Origin: Candidatus Pelagibacter ubique HIMB140
GTDB lineage: Bacteria; Pseudomonadota; Alphaproteobacteria; Pelagibacterales; Pelagibacteraceae
Length of the DNA: 64,000 nucleotides
Reading direction: 5' to 3'
NCBI RefSeq assembly: GCF_025558165.1
Contig: NZ_LAMZ01000001.1
Span: 1,282,001 to 1,346,000 of the forward strand
Of the stretch, positions 44,604-55,446 are shown in pieces (position 1 is the first letter of the stretch; each line of letters begins with the position of its first letter). The notes under the pieces were generated by a model that was not told the origin of the DNA, searched no databases, and saw only the letters and a program-made list of their open reading frames with translations. A program made the translations under genes and the position numbers.

Positions 44604-47599
44604 TGACTCAGAGTTATCGAATAGAAACAGGTGGCTTAATAAATAGAAATAAAAAAATTTCTTTTAAGTTCAACGGCACATCTTATTTTGGTTATGAGGG
44701 TGATACATTAGCTTCAGCTTTACTCGCAAATGGTGTTCATTTAGTTGGTAGAAGTTTTAAATATCACAGACCCAGAGGGTTTTTTGGTGCAGGAGTTGAT
44801 GAACCTTATGCAGTTGTTCAACTTTATAGAAATGGTGAAACGGAGCCAAATATTAAAGCAACTGAACAAGAATTATTTGAAGGATTAGAGGCAAACAGTG
44901 TTAATTGTTGGCCAAGTGTTAACTTTGATATTGGAGCAATAAATAATTTTTTAAAAATATTTTTACCTGCAGGATTTTATTACAAAACTTTTATGTGGCC
45001 AAAAAGCTTTTGGTATAAAATTTATGAGCCATTTATAAGAAAAGCAGCTGGATTAGGAGTAGCATCAACAAAACATGATAAAGAGAGATATGAGCATAAA
45101 TATGAGTATTGTGATCTTTTAATTGCTGGATCTGGACCATCAGGTTTAGCGAGTGCTTATTCTGCTGCCAAAAATGGAGCCAAAGTTATTTTAGCTGAAG
45201 ATAAACCAAGATATGGTGGCTCACTATTAACGAGTGATGTGAATATCGGTAACCAATCTGGAAAAGATTGGGCAGACGGTATCATCTCAGAATTGAAAGA
45301 GATGCCAAATGTAACCGTAAAAAATAGATCTCAAGTTTTTGGATACTATGATCACAATATGTTGGTAATGTCTGAAAAAGTTAGTGATCATTTACCTAAA
45401 ACTAAAAAATATCATCCAAACAAAAGACTTTGGTACATTAGAGCAAAAGAAGTTCTAATTTCATCTGGTTCAATTGAAAGACCAATTGTTTTTGGAAATA
45501 ATGATACTCCTGGAGTGATGCTTTCATCTGCAGCTAAAGAATATTTAAAAGTTTATGGTGTCTTGGTTGGAAAAAAACCTTTAGTATTTACAAACAATGA
45601 TAGTGGCTATGAAACTGCAATTGAATTTAAAAAACATGGAGTTGAGCCTATAGTTTTAGATTCAAGATTAAATCCACAATCAGAAATTATAGATGAAGCA
45701 AAAAATTTAGGAATTAATATTAAAAATTCATATGTAGTAGTTGCAGCACAAGGTTATAAAAAAGTAAAATCAGCTGATGTAGCAACTATTTCTGAAGATA
45801 AGAAAACACTTGGCAAAATAGAAAATATAGTTTGTGATTGTATATGTGTTTCTGGATTTTGGACACCTACAATTCATTTGGCATCACAATCAGGAAATAA
45901 AACTAAATTTAATGAAGAGATAGACGCGTTTGTTCCAGGAGTTTCAAAACAAAATGAAACAACTTTGGGAGCTGCTAATGGTGTATTTACACTAGAAGAA
46001 ACTTTAAAAACATCCTTTGAAAAAGGAAAAGAATTATCAAAAAAAATTACTGAGAAAGATAATGAAATATCTATTCCAAATGTAGTTGAAAAAAAATATT
46101 CTAAACACGATAAGTTTTGGTGTGTTCCATTACCAAAAGGTAAAAGTTATAAAAGATTTTTAGATTTCCAAAATGATGTTGCTGTTTCTGATGTAGAGAT
46201 TGCATTAAGAGAAGGTTATAGATCAATTGAACATGTAAAAAGATATACCACTTTAGGTATGGCAACAGACCAAGGAAAAACAAGTAATTTAAATGGATTG
46301 CAATTAGTTTCTGAGATTGAAAATAAAGTTGTTCCTTCCGTTGGCCACACTACTTTTAGACCTCCTTATACACCTATTTCTATAGGTGCTATTGTTGGTA
46401 GAGAAGTAGGAAAGCATTCAAAACCAACTAGAAAATCTCCAATTCACAATTGGCATGAAGAGCATAACGCTGTTTTTGTTGATGCAGGAGTTTGGTTAAG
46501 ACCAAGATATTATAAAAGAGGAAACGAAACTTTGTTTGAAGCATCAAAAAGAGAAGCAAAAAATGTAAGAACAAACGTTGGTGTTTGTGATGTAACAACT
46601 CTTGGCAAGATTGACGTTAAGGGTCCTGATGCTGCTGAATTTTTAAACAGAGTATACACAAATGCATGGTTGAAGTTACCTATTGGAAAAGCAAGATATG
46701 GAGTGATGTTAAGAGAAGAGGGGATAGTGATGGATGATGGTACAACTACTAGAATTTCAGAAAACCACTATCACATGACAACAACTACGGCTCAAGCAGC
46801 TAATGTGCTTTCGCATTTAGAGTATTATTTGCAACTTGTTTGGCCTGAACTTAATGTAAATGTAGTTTCAACAACTGAGCAATGGGCAGGAGCTGCTATA
46901 GCTGGCCCTAAATCAAGAGATTTATTACAGAAATTGTTTCCTAAAACAGATGTATCCAATGAAGGTCTTCCATTTATGGGATATGTAGAAGGCGATTTAT
47001 TTGGTGTTAAAGCAAGAATTTTCAGAATTTCATTCTCAGGTGAATTAGCTTACGAAGTTAATGTTGAGTCTGATAACGGAAGATTTATGTGGGAAAAAAT
47101 AATTGAAATTGGAGAAGAGTTTCAAATTCAACCATATGGAACTGAAGCATTGTCTACACTTAGAATTGAAATGGGACATGTTGCGGGTTCTGAATTAGAT
47201 GGAAGAACAATTCCTTACGACAATGCTTTAGAAGGGCTATTGAGTAAAAAGAAAGATTTTATTGGAAAAAGATCACTACAGAGATCAGCTTTTGTAGCTG
47301 AGGATAGACAGCGAATTGTAGGCGTTGTTCCATTGGATAAAAAAACTAGTATTCCAGAAGGTTCACACTTAGTTAAAGACGCTAACGCTCCTTTACCGAA
47401 TAAAAAATTAGGTCATATCTCAGCCTCTTGTTGGAGTGTTGAGCATGATAATCCATTTTCACTAGCAATATTAAAAGATGGAAAAAATATGATTGGAGAA
47501 AAATTATTTGTAATGTCTCCATTAAAAAACAAAGTTATTCCAGTAGAAATAGTTTCATCACATTATGTTGATCCAAAAGGAGAGAGAGTTAGATCATGA
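44603..47599 (+). CDS. soxA: Sarcosine oxidase alpha subunit
   Basis: A 998-residue SoxA. It starts with a 2Fe-2S-like fold remnant without cysteine cluster ([32 protein letters not shown]), then the NAD-binding and flavin region ([38 protein letters not shown]), and a C-terminal GcvT-like folate domain (about 600-998, with [14 protein letters not shown]) that converts the released C1 unit to methylene-THF. It overlaps soxG by 4 bases. Confidence 0.95.
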   Translation: MTQSYRIETGGLINRNKKISFKFNGTSYFGYEGDTLASALLANGVHLVGRSFKYHRPRGFFGAGVDEPYAVVQLYRNGETEPNIKATEQELFEGLEANSVNCWPSVNFDIGAINNFLKIFLPAGFYYKTFMWPKSFWYKIYEPFIRKAAGLGVASTKHDKERYEHKYEYCDLLIAGSGPSGLASAYSAAKNGAKVILAEDKPRYGGSLLTSDVNIGNQSGKDWADGIISELKEMPNVTVKNRSQVFGYYDHNMLVMSEKVSDHLPKTKKYHPNKRLWYIRAKEVLISSGSIERPIVFGNNDTPGVMLSSAAKEYLKVYGVLVGKKPLVFTNNDSGYETAIEFKKHGVEPIVLDSRLNPQSEIIDEAKNLGINIKNSYVVVAAQGYKKVKSADVATISEDKKTLGKIENIVCDCICVSGFWTPTIHLASQSGNKTKFNEEIDAFVPGVSKQNETTLGAANGVFTLEETLKTSFEKGKELSKKITEKDNEISIPNVVEKKYSKHDKFWCVPLPKGKSYKRFLDFQNDVAVSDVEIALREGYRSIEHVKRYTTLGMATDQGKTSNLNGLQLVSEIENKVVPSVGHTTFRPPYTPISIGAIVGREVGKHSKPTRKSPIHNWHEEHNAVFVDAGVWLRPRYYKRGNETLFEASKREAKNVRTNVGVCDVTTLGKIDVKGPDAAEFLNRVYTNAWLKLPIGKARYGVMLREEGIVMDDGTTTRISENHYHMTTTTAQAANVLSHLEYYLQLVWPELNVNVVSTTEQWAGAAIAGPKSRDLLQKLFPKTDVSNEGLPFMGYVEGDLFGVKARIFRISFSGELAYEVNVESDNGRFMWEKIIEIGEEFQIQPYGTEALSTLRIEMGHVAGSELDGRTIPYDNALEGLLSKKKDFIGKRSLQRSAFVAEDRQRIVGVVPLDKKTSIPEGSHLVKDANAPLPNKKLGHISASCWSVEHDNPFSLAILKDGKNMIGEKLFVMSPLKNKVIPVEIVSSHYVDPKGERVRS

Positions 47600-48183
47600 G
47601 TTTAATTTCAGCTTTAAATAATGTGCATGCAAAAGGTCAATTTGGAGATTTAGAAGGTAAAGATGATAAAAATTTACTTTCAATATCTGAAACTACTAAT
47701 TTATTAATTGTACAGATAGTTCAGTATAAAAGTTCAAACTCATCATTAGACAATATGCAGGTAGATGGTCTAAATTTAAGAGACAATTCATCTTTAGTTA
47801 GCTCAAATGATAACACAAGAATACTTTGGAATGGTCCAAGAAATTGGATTTTAGTTTCTAAGAAAAGGGATATTTTAAATGAAATAGAGCAAAAATTTAA
47901 TGATAATGAATTTGCAATAACAGACATATCTCACTCAAAAGCAATAATTGAAATTGAAGGTAAGGAAGCCAAGGAAGTTTTAAAAAAAGGATGCCCATTT
48001 AATTTTGGTGAGCTAGAAAAAAATCAATGTTTAAATTCTACTTATAACGGAATGTCAGTCACTATTGATATGCTTGATGATGATCCAGATAAATTTAGAA
48101 TATTTGGATTAAGAAGTTTTGGTGAATCTCTTTATCACTCAATAACAGATGCATCTTTAGAATTTGGATATATTGCAAAGTAA
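47596..48183 (+). CDS. soxG: Sarcosine oxidase gamma subunit
   Basis: A 195-residue SoxG, small and poorly conserved as is normal. [11 protein letters not shown] in the centre and [28 protein letters not shown] are the readable family segments. It begins inside the soxA stop (ATGA) and ends head-on against the EamA gene with no gap. Identification depends strongly on operon position. Confidence 0.88.
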   Translation: MSLISALNNVHAKGQFGDLEGKDDKNLLSISETTNLLIVQIVQYKSSNSSLDNMQVDGLNLRDNSSLVSSNDNTRILWNGPRNWILVSKKRDILNEIEQKFNDNEFAITDISHSKAIIEIEGKEAKEVLKKGCPFNFGELEKNQCLNSTYNGMSVTIDMLDDDPDKFRIFGLRSFGESLYHSITDASLEFGYIAK

Positions 48184-49035
48184 TTATTTTTCTCTAGTAG
48201 CAATATAAACACCAATAGTAGCTATAAAAAATCCTAAAAGATCTAAATTAGATAATTTCTCATTTAAAAATAACCATGCCATGAATGCAGATGTAGGAGG
48301 AATTAAAAAAAATATTGAAACTGTTTTGCTTGCAGAATTTTTTTTAATTAAGAACATGAGTATTGTGAATGCTCCAAAGGACACTAAAAAAATTTGATGA
48401 CTCATTGCAATTATAAATGTTTTTGAAAATTCAATGTAAGGATCAGCAAAAAAAATTATAATTAATAAATGAAATGAAAAACCTCCAAGTGCTTGATTCA
48501 TATTACTTACTGATAAGGGTAGGTTGTTGCTTATTGTTTTTTGCCAAAGAGTTGAACTTGTTATTGCTATCAAAGCTATAATAGTTGCAATTAATCCAGC
48601 AGTTGGAATTTTTGATCCAATTTCAAAACCAAGAACTAATGATGCTCCAATAAATCCCAGTAAAACACCTATCCATTGTTTAATAGAAACCTTCTCTTTA
48701 AGTATTGGTCCACTTAATGCATTAGTTAGTATTGGCTGAAGAGTTACAATTAAAGCAGCAAGACCAGTTGGCATTCCAATAGAAATTGAATAAAAAACAC
48801 CTCCCAAATAAAATCCATGAAAAAGAACTCCACTGAAAAAAGATTGTAAAAAATTTTTTTTATTTACAATTATTTTCTGCCTTGAATAGATAGAAAAAAT
48901 TAGAAAACCAAATGCTACTAGTGCAAATCTAAAGGCCAATGCAGCAAAAGGATCGCTGTAATCAATGATTGGTTTTGTAGTTATGAATGCTGATGACCAA
49001 AGTAAAATAAATATAAATGGGAATACTTTAATCAC
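48184..49035 (-). CDS. EamA/DMT-superfamily transporter
   Basis: A 283-residue membrane protein with ten predicted hydrophobic helices arranged as two EamA repeats. The first half starts with FIFILLWSSAFITTKPII and the second has LIATIIALIAITSSTLWQ. These transporters usually export amino acids or metabolites. It lies leftward after soxG and 20 bases downstream of an unknown gene; no substrate is suggested by the neighbours. Confidence 0.85.
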   Translation of the reverse strand: MIKVFPFIFILLWSSAFITTKPIIDYSDPFAALAFRFALVAFGFLIFSIYSRQKIIVNKKNFLQSFFSGVLFHGFYLGGVFYSISIGMPTGLAALIVTLQPILTNALSGPILKEKVSIKQWIGVLLGFIGASLVLGFEIGSKIPTAGLIATIIALIAITSSTLWQKTISNNLPLSVSNMNQALGGFSFHLLIIIFFADPYIEFSKTFIIAMSHQIFLVSFGAFTILMFLIKKNSASKTVSIFFLIPPTSAFMAWLFLNEKLSNLDLLGFFIATIGVYIATREK

Positions 49036-49055
49036 TGTAATTAATAAATTTAAAT

Positions 49056-49496
49056 TTAATCAATTAAATTTAATTTAATCAAATTTTTTTGCTTAGTTTC
49101 TTTACACCACATTTCATAACTTTCACAAACTCTCCAAAGATGATTAAAGGCTCTTTGAGATAATTCCAAAGGGAAATGAGTTTTTGTATAATACAGCTTT
49201 GGTATTTTAAGCAAAAATTTAACCATAGAATCTTTTTGAATGTCTAAAAGTCTTAATGTTTCTTCATTAATTTTCTTACCAGTAATTTTATCAACAAAAT
49301 TGTTATCTTTTAATTCAGATATCCAATTTTCATGAAATTCTCCTGAGCTAATAAAATCATAATCTTTTGTTGTCATGAAAATCTCAAATGCTTGGATGTT
49401 ATTAACTTCAGGATTTTGTTTTTTTATCTCAATAATTTTAGAATATATTAGTTCTGCAACTCTTAAAACATATGGCTTATCAATTTTGGATGTCAC
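49056..49496 (-). CDS. 146-residue protein of unknown function
   Basis: A 146-residue soluble, mostly helical protein without signal peptide or membrane segment. It has a long basic and acidic composition, with aromatic clusters such as SSGEFHENWISEL and a C-terminal SQRAFNHLWRVCESYEMWCKETK. No family is recognised. It begins 3 bases after the racemase gene and precedes the EamA gene by 20 bases, so all three could share a transcript. Confidence 0.65.
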   Translation of the reverse strand: MTSKIDKPYVLRVAELIYSKIIEIKKQNPEVNNIQAFEIFMTTKDYDFISSGEFHENWISELKDNNFVDKITGKKINEETLRLLDIQKDSMVKFLLKIPKLYYTKTHFPLELSQRAFNHLWRVCESYEMWCKETKQKNLIKLNLID

Positions 49497-49499
49497 TGT

Positions 49500-50246
49500 T
49501 TATCTTTTGTGTTTCTGCATTGCAGAGTGAGCAAGAATTAAATTTGGATCCAAAAATATCTTTGAAGATTTAATATTCTTAAATGATTTAAAAGCGAATA
49601 TTGCAATTGGCAACTCAGTACAACCTAAAATTATTTTTTTACATTTCATTTTAAGCAAATATTTTATAGTTGGTTTGATAGCTTTCTCAGCAGCTCTAAC
49701 ATTACCCATTTTTACAAACTTGATTGCTTTATTTACTGAATTTTTTTGAAGATTTTCAGATGGGTTAACTAATTGATAGCTCTGATCAAAAAATTTATTA
49801 TACACTCCAGTTTTTAAAGTACCTTCAGTGGCCAATAAACCAACTTTTGAATTTTTTTTACAATTCTTTTTTGTAAATTTAAAAACTTCTTTTGGCATAT
49901 TTATAATTGGGATATTGATTTTTTTTTGTAGATCATCAAACCAGTAATGAGCTGTATTACATGGGATAACAATAAATTTGCATTTATTCTTTTCTAATAA
50001 CTTACAACCTTCAAGAAGACTTTTTAAAACTTTATTATATTTTGTTTTATTGGATTTATTTGTATTTAGATTTGATAAGTTTTTCGTTTGAGTACCTATA
50101 GATTCTGGTCTTCCTGGAATATTTGATTTGTTATACAAAACAAATAAAGGATATTCTTGATCAATTTTACCTCTATTTAGCACTGCAAGCTTATTGCAAA
50201 AATCAAGACCAGCCTGAGTACCCATTCCACCTAAAATTCCGATCAT
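49500..50246 (-). CDS. Aspartate/glutamate racemase-family protein
   Basis: A 248-residue cofactor-independent racemase-fold protein. The two catalytic cysteines are at Cys96 (VIPCNTAHYW) and Cys209 (ILGCTELP), and the N-terminus is the typical IGILGGMGTQAG. Members racemise aspartate or glutamate or act on related acids such as hydantoins and maleate. The exact substrate is open. Confidence 0.85.
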   Translation of the reverse strand: MIGILGGMGTQAGLDFCNKLAVLNRGKIDQEYPLFVLYNKSNIPGRPESIGTQTKNLSNLNTNKSNKTKYNKVLKSLLEGCKLLEKNKCKFIVIPCNTAHYWFDDLQKKINIPIINMPKEVFKFTKKNCKKNSKVGLLATEGTLKTGVYNKFFDQSYQLVNPSENLQKNSVNKAIKFVKMGNVRAAEKAIKPTIKYLLKMKCKKIILGCTELPIAIFAFKSFKNIKSSKIFLDPNLILAHSAMQKHKR

Positions 50247-50322
50247 AAAATTCTTATTATCTTATATACAACTTATATAATTAAATTTTTTGACTAAAAG
50301 TTGTTTTTTATAAGATTTGGTA

Positions 50323-50369
50323 TTGGCTGAATAAAATTATTTATTAAAAAATAAAATTTTTTCAGCCAA
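50323..50369 (-). terminator. Long hairpin after the cold-shock gene
   Basis: TTGGCTGAA at 50323 and its exact complement ending at 50369 frame an AT-rich interior that can pair further with bulges. It starts 14 bases beyond the cold-shock protein stop on the leftward strand. It is probably a terminator or a stabilising 3' end; the lack of a clean U tract makes termination less certain. Confidence 0.6.
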
Positions 50370-50383
50370 TAGGAAGTGTGAAA

Positions 50384-50590
50384 TTATGCAGTTTTTAAGT
50401 TAACTGCTGAAGGACCTTTGGGACCATCTTCAACATCGAAAGTCAAAGCTTGACCCTCATCTAAACCGTTCATACCAGCATCTCTTACTGCTGAAACATG
50501 TACAAACACATCTTTTTCTTTGTCTTCTCTTTCAATAAAACCAAAACCTTTGGTTGGATTGAACCATTTTACTTTACCTGTTAGACTCAT
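50384..50590 (-). CDS. Cold-shock-domain protein
   Basis: A 68-residue cold-shock protein with both RNA-binding motifs: KGFGFIE (RNP1) and VFVHVS (RNP2). It is the standard size and acts as an RNA chaperone in the cytoplasm. It is monocistronic, with 123 bases to the GNAT gene upstream and a long hairpin downstream. CspA, CspC and CspE types cannot be told apart. Confidence 0.95.
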   Translation of the reverse strand: MSLTGKVKWFNPTKGFGFIEREDKEKDVFVHVSAVRDAGMNGLDEGQALTFDVEDGPKGPSAVNLKTA

Positions 50591-50713
50591 ATTATTTCTT
50601 CTTACTTTTTGTTATATTAATTATTACTTAAAATTTATAATTAAGTAATTTTGGCTTTCTTTAGATTTTAATGGGTTTTGTCAACAAAATAGAGAAATTA
50701 TCCGATCTTATTG

Positions 50714-51181
50714 TCAATCTGTAGCAATCAATTTAGTCAAATAAACAGAATTAAGATCTTCTTTATAATGAGCAAATGGTTCACAAGGCTCAAAACCACA
50801 AGATTTAAAGAGTTTTCTAGCTGGAATAAAAAAATCTCCAGCACCTGTCTCAATACTTAATTTTTTAATATCTAATTTTTTTGCCTCACTAATAAGGTGA
50901 TTGATAACAATAACACCATGTCCTTTTTTTCTAAAATTATCATGAATTCTGATTGATTTGAATTCTCCATGTCCTTTTTCTAAAAATTTTAACGCACCAC
51001 ATCCCATTAGTTGATCGTTATTATATAAACTCCAGAATTTTATAGATGGAACTTTAAGACCTGGAATGTCTAAAACATGAGCGCTTCCCTCTGGTGAGGC
51101 AGCTCTAAGTTCAACAAAATGCTTTGTTAAAAGCTTGTGAACTTCTGGATCATCAAAATTTCCTTCAATTGATTTTAACAT
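50714..51181 (-). CDS. GNAT-family N-acetyltransferase
   Basis: A 155-residue GNAT protein. The central acetyl-CoA-binding motif A is RIHDNFRKKGHGVIVINHLI, preceded by the GALKFLEKGHGEFKS strand and followed by KLSIETGAGDFFIPARKLFKSCGF. It is the usual length. The acceptor is unknown. It is 1 base downstream of purK and likely in the pur operon. Confidence 0.85.
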   Translation of the reverse strand: MLKSIEGNFDDPEVHKLLTKHFVELRAASPEGSAHVLDIPGLKVPSIKFWSLYNNDQLMGCGALKFLEKGHGEFKSIRIHDNFRKKGHGVIVINHLISEAKKLDIKKLSIETGAGDFFIPARKLFKSCGFEPCEPFAHYKEDLNSVYLTKLIATD

Positions 51182-51182
51182 A

Positions 51183-52229
51183 TTATTCCAGAATAGTGAT
51201 ATGACCCATTTTTCTTTTATCTTTAATTTCTTTTTTTAAATAATCAAAAAAGAATTCATTATCTTTAAGTTTTGGAGAATTTCTATAGTGAGATATTTGA
51301 TCTCCTAGTAAATTTATCATTTTTGCATTTGATAATTTTTTTAAAGGTATCTGTTCAAGTCCACATACAGCTCTGATGTGATTTTCAAATTGACTTACAT
51401 TAAAAGCATTAATTGTTAAATGTCCAGAATTATGAACCCTTGGAGCAATTTCATTTACATAAAGATTATCATTTCTATCTATAAAAAATTCTACACATAG
51501 AGTGCCAACATATTTAAGTTCTTCAGCAATAAGTATTGCCCAATCTTTAGATTGATTAAATATTTTTTCATTTATATCTGCAGGTATCTTAGAATGTTTT
51601 AAGATCTGATCTTCATGGGTATTTTCTATAGGTTCATAGATTTCATATTTATTATTACTAAACCTAGTTATAATAATTGATATCTCTTTTTTAAGTTTGA
51701 CTAATTTTTCTAAAATATATCCTCTTGATAAATCTAATTTAAGATTTTTTAATTCTTCTGATGATGAGACAGGGTGTTGCCCTTTACCGTCATAACCTAA
51801 TGTTGTAGTTTTAATTATACCTGGTAAAAAATCTTCAAGGACATCAATATCAGATTGATTTTCAACTGAGACATATCTAGTTGTTCTTATATTTAATTTA
51901 TTTACAAAATCTTTTTCTGCTAGCCTATGTTGAATTAATCTATTTACCGAAGGTTTTGGTAAAACTGGTTTTAACTTGTTGATATCATTTAATGTATCAT
52001 ATGGAATGTTTTCAAATTCATAAGTTACGATATCAACTTTGTTTACAAATTCATTTATTTTTTCTTTATCGTCATATTTTGCACCAATAAATTCGTCACA
52101 AAAATTCTGAGCTGGTGCTTCCAAATCATCACAAAAAATTATTATCTTTATCCCTAATTTTTTTGCAGCAATTGCAAGCATACTTCCTAATTGGCCGCCC
52201 CCAATAATCCCAAGAGTAATATTAGACAT
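51183..52229 (-). CDS. purK: N5-carboxyaminoimidazole ribonucleotide synthase
   Basis: A 348-residue ATP-grasp enzyme. N-terminus LGIIGGGQLGSMLAIAAKKLG, FENIPYDTL, TTTLGYDGKGQHPV and the C-terminal EIAPRVHNSGHLT are PurK hallmarks. It carboxylates aminoimidazole ribonucleotide with bicarbonate and ATP in purine synthesis. It is directly behind purE by 2 bases. Confidence 0.95.
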   Translation of the reverse strand: MSNITLGIIGGGQLGSMLAIAAKKLGIKIIIFCDDLEAPAQNFCDEFIGAKYDDKEKINEFVNKVDIVTYEFENIPYDTLNDINKLKPVLPKPSVNRLIQHRLAEKDFVNKLNIRTTRYVSVENQSDIDVLEDFLPGIIKTTTLGYDGKGQHPVSSSEELKNLKLDLSRGYILEKLVKLKKEISIIITRFSNNKYEIYEPIENTHEDQILKHSKIPADINEKIFNQSKDWAILIAEELKYVGTLCVEFFIDRNDNLYVNEIAPRVHNSGHLTINAFNVSQFENHIRAVCGLEQIPLKKLSNAKMINLLGDQISHYRNSPKLKDNEFFFDYLKKEIKDKRKMGHITILE

Positions 52230-52231
52230 AT

Positions 52232-52723
52232 TTATTTTGGAGCTCTTTTAACGGACTTAGTTTGGTTTGATCTCCAACTTTTTAACTTATTTTTGATCGA
52301 TGAATTATTAATAGCCATTATTTCAGCTGCAAGTAATGCAGCATTAATAGCGCCATCTTCTCCAATTGCTAAAGTACCCACAGGAATCCCTTTTGGCATT
52401 TGAGCAATCGAAAGCAAACTATCTAAACCTTTTAATTTTTTACTTTCAATCGGTACACCCAAAACTGGAATTTGAGTTAATGCAGAAATCATTCCTGGCA
52501 AATGTGCTGATCCACCAGCTCCAGCAATAATTACCCCGATATTATTTTTTTCTGCCTTTAATGCAAAATCGTACATTCTCTTTGGGGTACGATGAGCAGA
52601 AACAATTTTAGTTTCAAACGAGACACCTAATTGTTTAAGAGTTTTTTCTGCTAATTGCATAGTTTTGTAGTCTGATTGACTACCCATAACTATTGAAACT
52701 TTTTTATTAGTATTTTTTTTCAT
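52232..52723 (-). CDS. purE: N5-CAIR mutase
   Basis: A 163-residue PurE. The family starts with VSIVMGSQSDYKTM and continues with SAHRTPKRMYDFA, IIAGAGGSAHLPGM and PVLGVPIESK. I place the start at ATG 52723, preceded by AAGAGAG; an in-frame ATG at 52768 would add 15 residues unlike PurE. The enzyme follows PurK in the same pathway, so both genes form one operon. Confidence 0.95.
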   Translation of the reverse strand: MKKNTNKKVSIVMGSQSDYKTMQLAEKTLKQLGVSFETKIVSAHRTPKRMYDFALKAEKNNIGVIIAGAGGSAHLPGMISALTQIPVLGVPIESKKLKGLDSLLSIAQMPKGIPVGTLAIGEDGAINAALLAAEIMAINNSSIKNKLKSWRSNQTKSVKRAPK

Positions 52724-52814
52724 GAAAATGGCTCTCTTATTTATTTCAAAATTAATCAAAAATTTCAATAAAATTAATAGTATTTCAATTTAGATTGATT
52801 AATCTTATTTTGTT

Positions 52815-53780
52815 ATGAATTTTAAAATCGATAATTTGCAATATTGCAATTGGTCTAGAAAAATTTTTGAAACAAACAGAGCTGCAGGTTTAGATGCAGT
52901 TCATGTAACTATAGTTTATCATGAAGATTATGATGAGCTACTAATAGAATTAAATAAGTGGGAAAAAATTTTTGAAGCAAATTCTGATCTTATATTTCTA
53001 GGAAAAGATTTTAAAGATATTGAAAAAGCAAAGCTTGAAAACAAAACTGCAATATTTTTTGGTTTTCAAAATTGTTCACCAATTGAGGATGACATAGGTT
53101 TGGTTGAAAAAGTTCATGAACTTGGATGCAGATTTATGCAACTAACTTACAACAATCAATCTCCTCTTGCTACCGGTTGCTATGAAAAAATTGATAGCGG
53201 AGTAACTAATTTTGGAAGAGAAGCAATAAAAGAAATGAATAGAGTAGGAATCGTTGTTGATATGTCTCATTCTGCAGAAAAAAGCACAATGGATGCAATT
53301 GAAATAAGTGAAAAACCAATTGCGATCACACATGCAAACCCTTCTTTTTGGCATGCTGCGAAAAGAAACAAGTCTTCAGATTTGCTTAAGATGCTAAGTG
53401 ATAGTGGAGGAATGTTAGGTTTATCTTTATATCCACATCACTTGAAAGAAAATACCAATTGTACTCTTGATAGTTTTTGTGAAATGGTAGCAAAGACTGC
53501 AGAAATTATGGGAGCAAGTAAAATTGGTATAGGGTCTGATCTTTGTCTTGATCAACCTGACAGCGTAGTTGAGTGGATGAGAAATGGTACTTGGACCAAA
53601 ACTAAAAATTACGGAGAAGGATCAAAAAATAAACCAGGTTTTCCAAAACAACCTAATTGGTTTGAAGACACAAGAGGATTTTCAAATATAGAAAAAGGTC
53701 TCAAAAAGATTGGATTTTCAGATGATGAGACACATGGGATACTAGGAAATAATTGGTACAATTTTTATAAATCAATTTAA
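52815..53780 (+). CDS. Membrane-dipeptidase-family (M19) hydrolase
   Basis: A 321-residue metal hydrolase of the M19 renal-dipeptidase family. Readable motifs are GCRFMQLTYNNQSP, VGIVVDMSHSAEKSTMDAI, PIAITHANP and KIGIGSDLCLDQP. The first metal motif HxD normally near residue 20 is not obvious; the N-terminus here reads NRAAGLDAVHVTIVYHEDY. No signal peptide is visible, so it should be cytoplasmic. It is 3 bases upstream of an unknown 553-residue gene and heads a four-gene rightward operon. Substrates could be dipeptides or other amides. Confidence 0.8.
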   Translation: MNFKIDNLQYCNWSRKIFETNRAAGLDAVHVTIVYHEDYDELLIELNKWEKIFEANSDLIFLGKDFKDIEKAKLENKTAIFFGFQNCSPIEDDIGLVEKVHELGCRFMQLTYNNQSPLATGCYEKIDSGVTNFGREAIKEMNRVGIVVDMSHSAEKSTMDAIEISEKPIAITHANPSFWHAAKRNKSSDLLKMLSDSGGMLGLSLYPHHLKENTNCTLDSFCEMVAKTAEIMGASKIGIGSDLCLDQPDSVVEWMRNGTWTKTKNYGEGSKNKPGFPKQPNWFEDTRGFSNIEKGLKKIGFSDDETHGILGNNWYNFYKSI

Positions 53781-53783
53781 TTT

Positions 53784-55445
53784 ATGCAAGTAGAACTAAG
53801 AGATCCAAACACTATTATGAAATTATCTCGTTTAGGATCTTTTCATCAATCAAAATTATCTTTTTTAAGAAGTTTTTTGAATGAATTTAAAGACTGGGAA
53901 TATAAACAAGATTTGTTTAATTTAGATGAAAATGGTTATGGTGAGGCAGTTTATTCATTTAAAAAAGACAAAAGAGTTTATTCTTTAGTTTGTTTTGCAA
54001 ATCATATTAAAGATGAGGAAAGATCAGACAGAGTTATAGCTACTAAATGGGATGCGGCTTTTACTCTTCATGATGGAGTGCCAGGTAAAAAAGATATTGA
54101 AAGATTGAAAAATGAAGTTCCCAAACAAGAAGTTGGAAGACTTTCTTATAAAGAACTTACATTATCAAGAGCGAATAAATCTGTACGATTATTTAATCAT
54201 GTAACAGAGAGTTTAAGTCAAGGATTACAACCAGATTTAAATTTATTGTCAAAAGTTGGTTATTTATACAGAACTACTGCTGTTTATGGATCTGGTAAAT
54301 TCGGTTTAGCAGATAGGTTTAGAATAAAAAATCGTGAGGAAATTAATGGACCATTTAGATTAGAAATGATGCTGGTTTATCTTGTAAGACAGTTTACTTT
54401 TGACCAAGTTAATCATGTTGCTTTTCATAGGAACCCAAAAAAAGCAGTAAAACTAGATGAGCAAATCTCTAAAAATCTAGGTATTGGAAATTCTACCGGA
54501 TTAGGAATGGCCCCCTTTATTGTTAATCATCCAACACTTTTAAATAACTGGATTTTAAGTAGAGAAATAGCTTTAAAAAAAATTAGAGAAATTCAAAATG
54601 TAAATAAAAAGGATAGTGAACTTTTTATTGATTGTGTAAAAAAATCACTAACAAACATTACAAGTTGGAACACTGATAGTGAATATCAAAAAAATAAAAT
54701 TAATAATCTACTAAAAGATGTTCAAAAATTTTTGAAATTCATTGAGAATGATTTTGATTTTACAAAAGAATATCCCTTCAACAGTATTTATAAGTGGCTT
54801 GAGAAAGAAACATGTGAAGAATGTATTGAATACATAGTATCCATTATGATGGAACCATATAGTGAAATAACTGAACCTTTAGTAAAAGAAATGAGCTCTG
54901 ATGAAGAAAAATTTTTTAATATACCAACTCATAGGACTGTTGAAGATTTAAGAAGTATAATTGAGAAAAAATATCCAAATATATTAGAAATAAATTTTGA
55001 AAAAAAAGAAAATAATCAAAATTTTTGGTTTATCTCAAAAAATAAAGAAGAGCCAAGACTAGCTGATAGATTTGAAGAACATGGTTCAGAATTAGAACAA
55101 CCTTTAGCAATAGCTAGGGATATAAAAAAGCTCTACGAAATATTATTGGTTTCTAAAAATAGTCAAACCGTATCTGACTTTTTAATAAAAAACTCTGATT
55201 TAAGACATGTTATTAGAAGGGTTTTTATAGTTGAAAAATTTCCTTATTCAGAAATTCAAGATAATACAATTGGTAAAAACATAATGCCTATTGATATGTT
55301 GAGATTGAAGCTATCTTTCTTTGGGGCGTTAAAATTTGACCCAAGATCTGACAAATGGTTAAGAATTTGTATGTTTCAAGGAGCACCATTACCTCATGAA
55401 TTAAAAAATTACGATGAGCAGTGGGTATATAAAACTAAAATTTAA
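53784..55445 (+). CDS. 553-residue protein of unknown function
   Basis: A large soluble protein without signal peptide or transmembrane helix. Strong-looking conserved segments are RVIATKWDAAFTLHDG, GRLSYKELTLSRANKSVRLFNHVTESLSQGLQPD, YLYRTTAVYGSGKFGLADR, LVYLVRQFTFDQVNHVAFHRNPKKAV and DMLRLKLSFFGALKFDPRSDKWLRICMFQGAPLPHEL. I cannot link these to any family with known activity. The density of conserved charged and glycine residues suggests an enzyme or large scaffold. It is 3 bases from the M19 gene and 1 base from the DUF3726-like gene. Confidence 0.8.
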   Translation: MQVELRDPNTIMKLSRLGSFHQSKLSFLRSFLNEFKDWEYKQDLFNLDENGYGEAVYSFKKDKRVYSLVCFANHIKDEERSDRVIATKWDAAFTLHDGVPGKKDIERLKNEVPKQEVGRLSYKELTLSRANKSVRLFNHVTESLSQGLQPDLNLLSKVGYLYRTTAVYGSGKFGLADRFRIKNREEINGPFRLEMMLVYLVRQFTFDQVNHVAFHRNPKKAVKLDEQISKNLGIGNSTGLGMAPFIVNHPTLLNNWILSREIALKKIREIQNVNKKDSELFIDCVKKSLTNITSWNTDSEYQKNKINNLLKDVQKFLKFIENDFDFTKEYPFNSIYKWLEKETCEECIEYIVSIMMEPYSEITEPLVKEMSSDEEKFFNIPTHRTVEDLRSIIEKKYPNILEINFEKKENNQNFWFISKNKEEPRLADRFEEHGSELEQPLAIARDIKKLYEILLVSKNSQTVSDFLIKNSDLRHVIRRVFIVEKFPYSEIQDNTIGKNIMPIDMLRLKLSFFGALKFDPRSDKWLRICMFQGAPLPHELKNYDEQWVYKTKI

Positions 55446-55446
55446 C

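Noticed and set aside
52232..52768. PurE starting at the more upstream ATG (52768)
   Set aside because: The first 15 residues do not look like PurE and the ATG at 52723 has a better ribosome site and family-typical N-terminus.
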